Source: Dolomedes plantarius (Eukaryota; Arthropoda; Arachnida; Araneae; Dolomedidae). From it: a stretch of DNA of 64,000 bases. Below the pieces are notes generated by a model. It made no database searches and was not told the DNA's origin. It saw only the letters and a program-made list of their open reading frames with translations. Location of the stretch: positions 127,291,727-127,355,726 of the forward strand of contig OU015498.1 of the NCBI GenBank assembly GCA_907164885.2, given 5' to 3'. A program made the translations under genes and the position numbers. Positions 1 to 10,749 of the stretch are shown piece after piece (position 1 is the stretch's first letter; each line of letters opens with the position of its first letter).

Positions 1-206
1 TGGAATCGAATTCTGCCGTCAGCAAGCTTTGATACGGTGATTCCACTGATATATCCCTGACCATCTCCCTTTAGCCCGGGAACGTTATTCTGTGACTATC
101 ACATATTCAGCTCGAAGAAATAGAATCCGAAGGGCGGCCGGTTCGCTAACGAGGCAAAGATCCATGACGCCATTCAAGACTAGTTCCGGAAACATCCTCC
201 TCGCTC
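1..206. other. Unassigned flank
   Basis: No gene, RNA or repeat that I can name. The short open frame that begins near 92 runs straight into the MITE, Tigger and SINE sequence, so it is not a gene. Confidence 0.5.
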
Positions 207-292
207 AAGGCTGCTGTGTACTAACCCTATTAGATTCGTACACCCCAATGCTAATATATGGAGAAAATGTGTGTACTGCAGTGGAGTCCCGA

Positions 293-575
293 CAGAAGCC
301 CGGTGGCGTAGTCGTTAAAAGCGTCAAGCTGCCATCCCACAGGTCCAGGGTTCAACCCTGTGACTGGGCAAGGTTGACTCAGCCTTTCATCCCTTCAGTG
401 GGTCGATAAAATGAGGACCAAGCATGCTTGGGAACTAAATTCTGGGGGTCCCACGTCAGGTTGACCACCTGACTGAGACATATGCTGTATGGCACCCCAA
501 GCCCACGGTTACGAAAGCGGAGATGGGTACCGCCGGCCCTGGTCCACATCGGACTGTTGCGCCGTGAGTTTTTAA
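293..575 (+). mobile_element. tRNA-derived SINE
   Basis: The head resembles a tRNA with an internal polymerase III promoter: an A-box-like TGGCGTAGTCG at 304-314 and a B box GGTTCAACCC from 349. The body runs to about 560 and ends in a short T/A tail. The 12-bp target duplication GTGGAGTCCCGA is perfect at 281-292 and 576-587, as expected for LINE-driven insertion. The tRNA of origin was not identified. No other copy was noticed in the window. Confidence 0.8.
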
Positions 576-820
576 GTGGAGTCCCGATAATCAGAAGTGA
601 TTGGGACCAAACCCTTTTCGGATTAAGTGAAATCATTCTTAAAATAAACTTAAATTAAATAATAACGTGTAATTACATCAATATTACATATTACGTGTGA
701 TTACACAGTTTATTTTATAACGTCTGCTATTTTATAAGGACGCTGCCTAGTACAGTACAGTAGAATGTACGTTGTTCGTTCTGTAGAGTGTAAGATTTTA
801 GACGATTAGCAGATTGTTGA

Positions 821-1070
821 AATGGTTTTGAAAGAACATGTCAACGTCTCAGACGAGAGTGAAGGTGAAGCAGACGGTGACAGCGAGCAGAGGGTATCCC
901 ACTCAGACGAGGCGGCTGCATTTGATGTAGCGCTACGCTACGTAGAACAACACTCCGCAGCTATCCCATAGGACACTATTATTGTGACGCGCAGGCGTAA
1001 TTTGTCTTAAAGGGAGAGGTATTCTTCTCTTCGACAAAAAAATGTAACAGACTTTTTCAAACCAATATAG
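821..1070 (+). pseudogene. Tigger-type transposase, C-terminal remnant
   Basis: The frame from 821 encodes an acidic stretch followed by FDVALRYVEQH and ends NVTDFFKP before a stop at 1068. An acidic patch, a FxxALxxVExH helix and a terminal DFF motif are what I recall for the C-terminus of jerky/Tigger transposases. Two in-frame stops break it, and the DNA-binding and DDD catalytic parts are missing. It lies inside the Tigger remnant in the orientation expected from its ends. Confidence 0.7.
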
Positions 1071-1600
1071 TTCAGTAATAATTCGTTCAGTACATTATCT
1101 AACTTTGAATTTTCTCTTAATTTTCAGAAATATACTTTATGTTACTTAGTATCACTGTGGTTTTATTGTAACCTTAGTTCTTTTTGACTTTTGGTTTCGG
1201 ATTAAGCGGACTTTCGGATTTCCGAAGGTCGGATTATCGCGTCTCCACTGTATTTACAGCTACATAAATGGTGATAATCCAGTAAAAGTTATTTTCAGAT
1301 ATCCTGAACTTTTCTGCAATTTGCTAAAGGATTCATTTTATAAATTTCGTCCTCAAAAGGTAGGGATGAGCGTTTAAAACACACTATACCAGAATTTTTC
1401 CCGAATAATTTAAATTTAAAATTATTATTTGCATTTTTTCAAAAAAAAATTTCCTCAAGGTGTAAAATGTTGTTCTCTATTACGGAGTACATTTTTAAAA
1501 AAAAAATCTTTCAATCCAAGGCGGCAATCCTTGGACACATTTTCTCCATAACTTAACATTGAGGTGGCCGAATCCAATAAGGTTAGTACACAGCAGCCTT

Positions 1601-2744
1601 AGGGTATCCAAAATCTAGTGAAGCGCACGGGGCACTTGCATGAACCGACAGGGAGAGTATATGTAGCTCTTTAACATTATTATTTCCTGTATATGCACAT
1701 ATTCCAACAATAAAACATTACGGGGGAAAAAATCTCACTTTCGTTTGGACCAGGGTTTCCCAAATTGTCGCCAGATCTGTACTGCCCGTCTGGCGCCCAG
1801 GCCCATACGAAATATAACCGAACAGGGGAAATAAACCGTCGTTTGAGTTTGCAGGTTCTGCTACGCAGCATCTAGTATTCAAATTTTTTTGATGGCTGAT
1901 ACGCACTAGCGGAGGGGGCCGAGGTCGATTTGACGATTTCGTTAGGACCACCCATATAAAAGATATTGCTTATTTCTTTAATTAAAGGTTCCATTATTCC
2001 GTCTATAGTTTTTCTGTATGTTTCCTACAGATTTTCATACATCTGAATTCGAATATATTTATTTCTCAGTATCAGAGACCAGTTTTAAAGGACCCTAATT
2101 TCAAACATTCCTTTAATTGGATAATTTTATTCCCGTTTGACCATAAGTAACTCCTTCTAAAATAAAACATTTTTAATTGGTCAAAGATATCTGCATTTTG
2201 TATAAATGAAATTTAAAGGCACTTTATTTTGTTGGATTTTATTTACTTTCGTAGGATCTAACTGGGGTTTCTAGTGAAACCTAGACGCATAGTTGCTAAA
2301 TAGTCAAAATGCTTTCCAAATAAACATATTTATGAGCAAAGATCTAATCGAGCTTACAGCCTTCTGCGAGCTAAATCAATGAAATTGCTTTTACAGCTTA
2401 AATGGTCATTTTGCATTAAAAAGCAGCTTATATCTCAAAACTCGTGATACAATTTTAAGGGCACTTTAGAAGTAAGCAAAGTCCAAGACATATAAAATAC
2501 TAATCAGTTCTGAGAGGAGGATTTTGTTGCAGTACTGTAAATTATATATATATATCAGTATTTAAAGTTTTTTCGTCTTCTTTAGCCACTGTACTACATT
2601 CCCGTGAACTTTTAAGTGGTATCTTTGCAAATCGTCTATGGTTCTCCTGTGAATAGTTTTGTATTAGTTTTGAAAACGAACATAAATACTAATAGTGCTA
2701 GATATACCTTTTTGAAAGATTTCATCAAATACGGTTTTTCTTAC
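1601..2744. other. AT-rich unassigned interval
   Basis: No gene is recognised. A hAT-like terminus (CAGGGTTTCCCAAA) starts at 1753 but no partner end was found. The short frames around 1680-1950 on the minus strand have no recognisable motif. The rest is AT-rich with homopolymer runs. Confidence 0.5.
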
Positions 2745-2803
2745 AGTCGTATGATTCTTCCCAACCTTGGCTGTGGCATCCACTTTAGCAATATTGAATC
2801 CCT
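2745..2803 (-). other. Possible thioredoxin-type exon
   Basis: On the minus strand a pyrimidine-rich tract ending ATTACAG precedes 2803, and GTAAGA follows 2745. The 59-nt interval encodes GFNIAKVDATAKVGKNHTT. The string NIAKVDAT resembles the beta strand after the active site in protein disulfide isomerase and TMX-type thioredoxin domains, but the expected GYPT segment does not follow. The plus strand also has an AG...GT frame here, so chance is a serious alternative. Confidence 0.2.
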
Positions 2804-3090
2804 CTGTAATAAAAACAAGAAATATAAAAAAAAATTTAAAGTCAATTCCTACTTAGGTCAACAAAGAAACATTTTACTTTAGTTACTTTTTGGCGGGGAA
2901 TTGCACTGATATTGGCTCGATTCTGTGAACACTATTATTACCGAGAATTTTTTTTCTCCCATATAAAACTAAAATTAATTAATTAAATTTAATTAATGAA
3001 TTAATATTTGAAAAAACTCTATTAGCATCAAGTGTCATTCACTACAAGTTTAAAAAATGTATTTGAACTTGAGTGGATGAATAAAAAGTA

Positions 3091-4499
3091 CACTGCTGGC
3101 CACTGTAAATGCAACACCCTGAAGGAAACATGCAAATAACATGAAATTTAAAATATGCATTAGCGGAGGTGAGATATGCAAATGATTAGAATTTCAGCGC
3201 AGACGCACATCACGCGCGCCTGTGGCGCCACTTCAAAGCGCTATTTAAGGCTTGGATATTTCGACGATTTCAAGTTCGGCAATTGTGTTTTTCTTGTGGT
3301 TTTTTCAAAAAAACGATCAAGTATGCCTCGTCGAAAACAGCGATCATCTTTTGATCAAGTATCCGAGTTCGACAGAGGAAGGATAGTGGCCTACCGAGAT
3401 TGTGGATTATCTTTCAGGGAAATCGGTAGTCGTGTTGGACGAAACCAAACAACTGTAATGCGGATATGTGATCGTTGGATGCAGGAGGGTACGACGGACC
3501 GGCGTGTTCGATCGCATCCACCTCAGCGCACCACTTCACGTGATGACAGGCAAATTGTGCGCATGGCAGTGACGGATCGCTCAGTCACATCACGAACCAT
3601 AGCAAAGCACATGCAGCCTGTAACGCATCATACAGTGTCTGCGCGTACCATTCGACGCCGTTTACAGCAGAGTGGTCTGTCCGCAAGACGTCCATTGCTT
3701 TGTCTACCCTTGACGCAGAACCACAGACGTCTCCGCCGCCAATGGTGCGATGACAGAAGGATGTGGACGGCAGAATGAAATGAAATTGTCTTTACTGACG
3801 AGTCACGCTTCTGTCTGCAACACCACGATGGTCGCATTCGAGTCTGGAGACACCGTGAAGAGAGGATGCTGAACAGCTGCGTTATGCACCGACACACTGG
3901 TCCTGCACCGGGTATTATGGTATGGGGCGGTATTGGATATCACTCTCGCACACCTCTAGTACGCATTGCCGGTACTTTAAACAGCCAGCGTTACATCTCC
4001 GAGGTGTTGGAGCCAGTTGTCCTTCCTTACCTTCAGGGCTTGCCCACAGCAATATTTCAACAGGATAATGCACGACCACAGGTGGCACGCATTGTCCAGC
4101 GGTTCTTCGTCAATCGCCAGATTGAATTGATTCCCTGGCCGCCTCGCTCTCCGGATCTTTCGCCGATAGAAAACATTTGGTCCATGGTTGCTCTACGATT
4201 GACCCAGATTCCATCCCCAGCTGCCACAGCAGATCAACTGTGGGAACGTGTGGAAGCTGCTTGGTCTGCTGTACCCCAAGAACTCATCCAAAGTCTCTTT
4301 GAATCAATGCCGAGGCGTGTGGCAGCGGCGATCTCCAACAATGGCGGCTACTCTGGCTACTGATTTTGGCAGGACCCACACTTCACAGAAGTCTATTAAT
4401 TTAATCATTTGATACTTGGTCAACATGTTATCTACAAAATAAATTTTGTTGTGATATCTCTTGTCTTTCTTGGTGTTGCAATTTGGGTGGCCAGCAGTG
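3091..4499 (+). mobile_element. Tc1-type transposon, copy 1
   Basis: Inverted ends CACTGCTGGCCAC (from 3091) and GGTGGCCAGCAGTG (to 4499) are flanked by TA at 3089-3090 and 4500-4501. The 1409-bp length is normal for Tc1. It carries one transposase gene in the same orientation. A second, shorter copy with the same ends lies at 40301-41519 on the other strand. Confidence 0.95.
3323..4363 (+). pseudogene. Tc1 transposase (DD34E) with one premature stop
   Basis: Tc1 transposases bind the terminal repeats and cut and rejoin DNA at TA sites. From ATG 3323 the frame encodes paired helix-turn-helix DNA-binding domains (about residues 1-110), then the catalytic core: FTDESRF (first D), QQDNARP (second D) and SPIEN (E). 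The spacing between second D and E is 34 residues. The total is 346 codons, the usual Tc1 length. The only break I see is TGA at 3776-3778. The copy at 40 kb has TGG at the matching codon, so this is probably a single tryptophan-to-stop change. Another difference is Q instead of H after NARP. I chose 3323 because the family usually starts near it; the frame is open upstream to 3176. Confidence 0.92.
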
Positions 4500-4588
4500 T
4501 ATTTTATTGACGATTGAAAATTTGAACAAGATATATAAATATAGGGAAAGTATGAACTAATAGTAGGAATTGAAAAAAATGTTGTGTA

Positions 4589-6764
4589 CAGTCGATCCTC
4601 CATATATCGAACTTCCCCATATCGAAAGTTACTATATATTAACTGTTAGCAAATCTCCATGTTCATTACATAGAAAAATTGTTTCTATATATCGAAAAAA
4701 TCTCTATATATCAAAATTTTTTTTCAAGACATATTGGGAGATTTAATTCCACTTTAGATCGTTCACCTCACGAAAAATGAAGGTCAGGGGAAAAAGGAAG
4801 TTCAGTTAAGGTCACTACGAACCCCACAAGTCAGATGGGGTTGAGGGGTGGACAAACAGGTTTTTGTTCCGTTCTGGAATTCGTAATTTCTCCCAACTCG
4901 TTTTCGAATTTCGGTTGATACCTGTCCTGTACAAAAACCAGTTACTAGCTATCTCTTTTGTCTGATGGTTGTTCCTCACTCCTAAATCTGCTTAGTTTCA
5001 GTGAAAATTGTTCAAATTAAGTAGTGTTTTATAAATTCATTTTGAACTTTTACTTTTTCTCTGGATTACAATGTCAAAAGGGAAATCCCTTAGTTTTGTG
5101 AATAAAGTTGAATTGCTGAAGAATGTAGATAGTGGAATGCGCAAAAAAAGACAATTTGGTATTCCCGCAAGCACAGTTCGACTATTATAAAAAAAATCGG
5201 AATGCCGTTATGAAATCCTCTGAAAGTAATGAACCTAACAGAAAACGTTCGAAAAGATTCAATTACGATACAGTGGACGAGGCCGTTTTGAAATGGATAC
5301 ATAGCGTTCGAGACCAAAACTTGCCGATCTCTGGTTATATAATAACACAGAAGGCATTGAATTATGCTAAACATTTTGGAAATAATTAATTTCAAGCAAG
5401 TTCTGGGTGGCTGGACTAATTTAAGAATAGGCATGGCGTCAAGGAAAATGTTATTTCCGGAGAAATTAGGTGTATCTGAAGCAGTCTGTCATGACTGGAG
5501 AAGCAATGACTTGAACTTTGAAAGACGATGATTGTCATGGAGGCAAGAACAGTAAGTATAGAGTAACTGTACTAGTTGGCGCTAACATGAGTAGTGGCAA
5601 AGGAAAACTTCGATTATTGGGAGTAGGTAAAAGTAAGTACCCTATAATATTCAGAAATGTAACGTCTTTAGAGGTTGACTATGGTTCTAATAGAAAGTCA
5701 TGGATGATAAGTGAAATTTTTGAAGCGTGGATTTTGAAATTGGATAGAAAAATGAATGAACAAAATAGAAAAATTGCTTTGCTTGTAGACAATTGCCCGG
5801 CCCATCCTAAGGTGTCTTCAAAATTATCAAATGTTAATTTGCTTTTTCTTCCCCCGAATACCACTCAATATTGCAACCAATGGACCAGCGTGTAATAAAA
5901 AACCTGAAACTTCATTACAGAAACGCATTCTCCGACCACTTATCTGGACATTTGAAAATGAAAATAACTTTACATAAGGAGATTGATATGAGGATATGCG
6001 TGGCAGAATTAGGCAAATTGGGGGAAATGACGTTTCTGAATCTAAAATAAAAAATTGTTTCGCAAAAGCTGGGTTCGCTGTATTACCGGAAATCGAAGAA
6101 AAAGACGTGTTTCCGCACAACCAACAGTCTTGGGAAAATTTGCACTCCCAAGGTCACATTACAGACAGTATTCTTCTTAACGAATTCCTGACAGTCGATG
6201 ATAAGTTAATTGTTGCTGATTATCCTACAGACGAAGACTTACTGACTTCGTTTCATGAAACTGAAAAAGAAATCGAAGAACCAGAGGAATTAAATGAATC
6301 TGAAAACATTTCCAAACCATCGAAAAAAGAAATGCGAGAGGGGTTTGAAACAATACGTCGTGGATTTCAATTCGCGGAACATGTCCCTGTTGAAGTTTTT
6401 AGTGGACTGAATAAATGCGAACATTTCTTTGATGAACTTTCCGCAAAACTGGCTGTTCAGCAAGATATTCGTAGTTTTTTTAAAAGAATGTAACTGTGAT
6501 CATTGTAACCACTGTCTGGATTGTTTTTTAAAAGGATGTAGTACTGAATAAATCTTTCATATTAATTCATTTTTTAATTATTTACTTTCATTTAATATGA
6601 TTCCCATATAAATTAGAAATGGAGTATCGTATACTAAAATTATCTTTAATTTTAATGTTTTAGGAGAATTATGATAAAACTAAGATCAATTCTATATATC
6701 GAAATTTCTATAGATCGAAATTTTTTCCGGAAATTTGCTAGTTCGATATATGGAAGTTCGACTG
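4589..6764 (+). mobile_element. Tigger/pogo-type transposon
   Basis: The ends match as inverted repeats: CAGTCGATCCTCCATATATC from 4589 and the complement of CAGTCGAACTTCCATATATC ending at 6764. TA lies on each side (4587-4588, 6765-6766). Additional ATATATCGAAA subterminal repeats lie inside both ends (around 4620-4710 and 6690-6720). It carries a decayed transposase gene. Confidence 0.93.
5071..6493 (+). pseudogene. Tigger-type transposase (DDD), frameshifted
   Basis: The protein begins MSKGKSLSFVNKVELLKNVD at 5071, a psq/CENP-B type helix-turn-helix. A second DNA-binding segment follows (5132-5389). The core resumes at 5518 with GGKNSKYRVTVLVGANMS, then LLVDNCPAHP (second D) and PPNTTQY. 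A one-base shift near 5870 moves the third catalytic motif, MDQRVIKNLKLHYR, to another frame. The acidic C-terminal half is 5996-6493 and ends in a DIRSFFKRM-like tail. The first catalytic D lies in a stretch around 5390-5520 that seems deleted. The gene is therefore dead. Confidence 0.9.
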
Positions 6765-6766
6765 TA

Positions 6767-8693
6767 TTTGAGAGTAACACACAGAAAACAACAATGCCAA
6801 ACGTTACAGTACTTTTTTACTATTTTTAAAGACTTTTATGTTATATTTCATACTATGAACAATTTAGAACTTTCCAAGAGCCAATTATGCAAAAAAATGG
6901 GTAACATTTTGCATTTTGATTTTTTAAATTTTTATTTCCAAGTAAAATAGGATTTTGAAGCAGTGGCAATTTATCGTTATAGTTCAGTTCACGAAAGCAC
7001 AAAATTTTAGATAAAATGTATAGTAATACCGTAAAAGAACATCGGTTTTTAAAGAATTTAAGAGAAAAGAACAGTTATTTTTCATTATTCGACTAGAAAG
7101 CACTCAGTAATAAACTGATTCTACAAATAATGAGCAATATCACAGTGCTTACACGTGCAAATGGACTAACCCTCCCAAAATGGAAATTATTACTAACCAC
7201 ATAGTTATTAATAGACAAAAAAAGGGAAGTTGAAACTTTTAAATCAAAATTTAGAACCTTGTCATAGCATTCCCAGAGATATTGTACACAAGAAGGGGCC
7301 TGACGTTAAAAAATTGTATCGGACTGCATCCACCTGTGCAGTCGGATATAATCAACGTGCAGGATGAATCAATGTGCGGATGCAATCAATGCGTGGCATC
7401 AATCAATGTGTGAATACAATCAATGTGTGGGATCAATCATTGCGCGAGATCAATCAAGGTTCAGGGTAAATCAATGTGAGGACACAATCTATGTACGGGA
7501 GAGATGCTCTTTGTTGATACAACAATGTTCATCGCTCCCGTACAACGCGACGAAAAGCCAAAAGTAAATAAAGCCACAAAAGAATGTGCCCCAATCACTA
7601 CAAGCACGAATTGGGTATATACGGGTATTTCAACTGCAATTTTAAATAGTGTTAATAAATATAAAATATCTCTACCCCGCGATGTTAAGAACCCAATCAA
7701 AATACGGCTTACAGTTGGCATTATTTTTTATCAATGCAAAACTCAAATTAGAGCTCTTGCATATTTATCGCTACTTTGAGATAAACCCTGGAGGTAAGAG
7801 AGAGAGGGGCAGTTTCAGAGTATTTCTGTAAAATTCACTTTTTGACATTTTAAATTTTAAGTCTATTTCTAATATACTTATATTTCCAATATATTTCTAA
7901 ATTTAGATTTTTGAATGTCTGTTGTGCAGCTATCAAACATTGAATACGAGGGAAACAAAGGATACCAATAATGCAGTTCTGCTTCGACATTTCTGCTAGT
8001 AGCAAAAAATTAATTCAGATCCAAAACGCTTTATTACAAAGCTGCAAGTATTTAAATAAAGGGAAAATTTCCCCATACAATTCCTTCACCCAATATCTTA
8101 ATCAGCATTGTTCTCTATGAGATGAAAGCTCTCCTTAACGGGTATTTAAACCAGCTAAGAGCTGGATTAATGACATCCATACAATTTATGAGGCAGATCT
8201 TTTACGCTGAAACAAGTCTGTAATTCTGGATTTCACGGGTATAAAAATTAAAGCTTTCATTTTTCGCTAAAAACTTCATAAGGGTAAGATCTTCCGATGA
8301 TCATGAAAGTGGTCTAAGTCAAGAATCTAAAAAAAAAAGTTTATCAGTTATTTCATATTGCATTTTTTTATATTACCCTAATCTGAAGATAGGTATTTTA
8401 CAATCGTTGCAAAACTGTAAAAATTTAACCCTTAGCTTGAGTTGATTGTTGCACTATTAAAAAGAATTCAATTCATGTTCAAACTTAAAACTTCAGATAT
8501 CTGGAAACGAAAAATATATGACTTAGACAAATTTCTTAATCACCGGCACATATCTTCCATGTATTCATTAGTATAAAACGTATTATTAAACGTGTAGGTC
8601 CTATAAGCAATACTGGAACTACATGACTAGGATATACAAACGATGACATCAATCATATATATATATATATAAATGTAAATAAAATTCAGGTAC
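6767..8693. other. Unassigned, AT-rich
   Basis: No gene is recognised outside the minisatellite at 7346-7500. The open frames between 7461 and 7831 overlap on both strands and show no known motif. A short (TA)n tract lies at about 8656-8671. Confidence 0.5.
7346..7500. repeat. Minisatellite, ~20-bp unit
   Basis: Roughly eight degenerate units built on ATCAATGTGYGGATRC follow one another. Units differ by substitutions and by 1-2 bases in length. The open frame through it (7364-7567) simply translates the repeat (…NQCADAINAWHQSM…), so I do not call a gene. Confidence 0.75.
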
Positions 8694-8991
8694 CTGGAGA
8701 AAACTCTACCGAAACATGATCCTGGAATGTTGGCAAAACATCATCGTAATCGCCTGGAAGAATTATTTCATAAACTCTTTCAGGGTCCATCTCAAAAGGG
8801 CCGTGCTTTTTTTCCTTCAGGTCTTCACTTTCTTCGTGTGTGACCTCTTTGTTGTTGCTTTCATAGCTTTTATTTTCAAAGCCATGGCTGCGGTTGCTTT
8901 CCTTTACAGTTTTTTCTGGAGCTGACATTACTGCATAACCATTAAGCTCCAACCATTCCACACTCTTTTCATCACATCTCATCACTGCAGT
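8694..8991 (-). CDS. Candidate host exon, acidic unknown protein
   Basis: On the minus strand a pyrimidine tract ending TTTTCCTAG stops at 8992 and CAG|GTACCT marks a donor at 8694/8693. The 298 nt between them are open in one frame, beginning TAVMRCDEKSVEWLELNGYA and ending VYEIILPGDYDDVLPTFQDH followed by VSVEFSPG. The middle is rich in Glu, Lys, Ser and Asn. Length is 99 codons plus one base, so the next exon would start in phase 1. It overlaps no transposon, and the DD41D element begins 100 bp away. I do not recognise the family; no function is proposed. Chance is possible but two splice signals bounding an open frame make a real exon the better reading. Confidence 0.45.
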
Positions 8992-9092
8992 CTAGGAAAA
9001 GAAACATTAATAGCATATGACAAATGTCCCCACGGCTATAAGATAATATTCTTATTAATGTTTATAAAACGTACTAAAAATGAACACAAATA

Positions 9093-10385
9093 CAGAGGCT
9101 GTTCACACATTTTTTAGACGATGTATATTGTATTCACAAAACTAAATTACAAAAAATTCTTGTGTTTTAAATATTCTATTTGACATCCCTTATTCTGAAC
9201 TATCTTTCGACACCGCAATTTCCAGGATAATAATGCTTTTTGAAGTGTCAGAAGAGGTATTCTATCCCATTCCTCCTGAACAGCTTTCCAGAGTCCTGTA
9301 AGGGTTTTGGGACGACGTTTGGATAATGCAGATTTTAAAAGTCCGAAAGCACCAAAATCCATAGGTGATACATCGGGAGATTTAGTAGGGATATCAGTGA
9401 AGGGTATGGCCTTGATACCAGTTTTTTGTTCCATTTCTTTTAGGAAATTTACAGTGGATTTTGATGTGTGACTGCTAGCTTTGTCCTGATGGAGTCTCAC
9501 AGATTGATGGCACTGTGGGTAAAGCGATGGTATTTCATTCAGAAAAATTGGCGATAAAATATGTTCCTGATAGTATTTGGAGTTAATCTTGACATTTTTT
9601 TCCACTCTCTTTATTTTTAACTTGCCATTATAAGAAAAACCAGCAACAAACCTGAATCCCTTAGAAAAACTTTTTTTCGATTCTTTGAACCATGTACTTA
9701 AATTTTTTTTCTCCCCTTTTATGATAATAAATGGCTCTTTTTTTGTTGCAATCATTTAAATACACCCATGATTCATCTATTGTGACAATTGTTTACCATT
9801 TTTCTTTGGATAAGTGTTTCTCATATAGAATTCTGCAGCGTGTCCTGCGTTCAGCGATATGATTTGGAAGAAGACGATTCACATTGCGTTTTTTCGCTTT
9901 CTTAAGATTTAAATCAACGTTTATCATTTTGTTTACCGAGCATTTTAATGATTTTGCAACTGTCCTTTGACTAGGGGGATTTTCTTTTAACATTAAACAA
10001 CGTACTTTTGCAATAGTCGAAGATGTCCGATTTTTCCTTGGATACTTATTTGGAATTTTTGTCCCACTTGAGGATCCAATTTGACGTTTTTCTCCTTTCT
10101 TGTTGACGATATTACCTATCGACGCTTTAGATATCACAAAACCATGACTGTCACATCGTTTTTGGATAACGGAGTATGCATATTTCTCTTCGGAAAGAGT
10201 ATAAATGTAGCCTTCGAACCACTGCTTTGTTAAAAACGCCATTTTGAATAAAAACAAAACTTTCAAGACGAAGACGATAATTTTGACTTTTAAAAACATA
10301 GTACAATTGCAATTATTTCTTTTGCAGCAAACGATTTTTTATTACCGCTTACCAAAATCGTCTAAAAATGTGCGAACAGCCTCTG
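9093..10385 (-). mobile_element. DD41D (rosa-like) Tc1/mariner-superfamily transposon
   Basis: Ends are inverted repeats of about 30 bp: CAGAGGCTGTTCACACATTT from 9093 and the complement of CAGAGGCTGTTCGCACATTT ending at 10385. TA flanks both (9091-9092, 10386-10387). The 1293-bp unit holds one transposase on the minus strand with catalytic spacing DD41D, which is known from the rosa group of the IS630-Tc1-mariner superfamily. Confidence 0.9.
9147..10242 (-). pseudogene. DD41D transposase, two breaks
   Basis: The start MAFLTKQWFEGYIYTLSEEK at 10242 opens a helix-turn-helix region with LKENPPSQRTVAKSLKCS. The first catalytic motif TIDESWVY lies at about 9755-9780, right after an in-frame TAA (KEKW*TIVTIDES). 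A slip in a run of A residues then moves the frame to the one that ends at 9147. That part holds HQDKASSHT (second D) and SPMDF (third D) with 41 residues between the two. So one stop and one frameshift inactivate an otherwise complete gene. The C-terminus ends LKHKNFL. Confidence 0.88.
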
Positions 10386-10478
10386 TATATCTTTAGTATT
10401 CATTTCAAAATAATTTAGAAGATGAAAATTATATTTTAGACAGTTCCAATGCTCCACCCTTCCCAAATAAATAAACAA

Positions 10479-10596
<118 letters not shown>

Positions 10597-10749
10597 TCTG
10601 CCACAAAGAAATGTATGCACCCAGAAGGAAACGAGCTACTATCTCGGAACTTAACATTCATGTAGTGTATGAGGAGATAAGCAAATGATTACAAATTCAG
10701 AAGAACAGACCGTTTTATTAAGAAGATATGGTATGAAAAAGGTTAAAAA

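Larger units (their letters stand above)
276..1250 (+). mobile_element. Tigger/pogo-type DNA transposon remnant
   Basis: The left end reads CAGTGGAGTCCCGA (from 279) and the right end is the complement of CAGTGGAGACGCGATAATCC, ending at 1250. TA flanks the insertion at 274-275 and 1251-1252. The subterminal CGGATTAAG repeats near both ends are usual for Tigger elements. Only the last part of a transposase remains (821-1070). A SINE sits in its left terminal repeat. The three bases between the left TA and CAG are unexplained. Confidence 0.75.
209..1598. mobile_element. TTAA-type MITE (copy A), interrupted
   Basis: The two ends form a long imperfect inverted repeat: 209-275 starts GGCTGCTGTGTACTAACC and the complement is at about 1535-1598. 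The same unit occurs uninterrupted at 15293-15705, where TTAA lies on both sides. In this copy the flanks have decayed (TCAA on the left, TTAG on the right). Comparison with the second copy shows that 276-1250 is foreign DNA inserted at a TA. TTAA targets are typical of piggyBac and Kolobok; I cannot choose between them because the element has no coding sequence. Confidence 0.7.

Noticed and set aside
1753..1766. hAT-like terminus CAGGGTTTCCCAAA
   Set aside because: No matching opposite end or 8-bp duplication found.
7346..7500. CRISPR-like array of short repeats
   Set aside because: The units are contiguous and degenerate with no unique spacers, and the window is eukaryotic.
7364..7567. Cys/Gln-rich small protein
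   Set aside because: It translates the 20-bp minisatellite and has no conserved motif.
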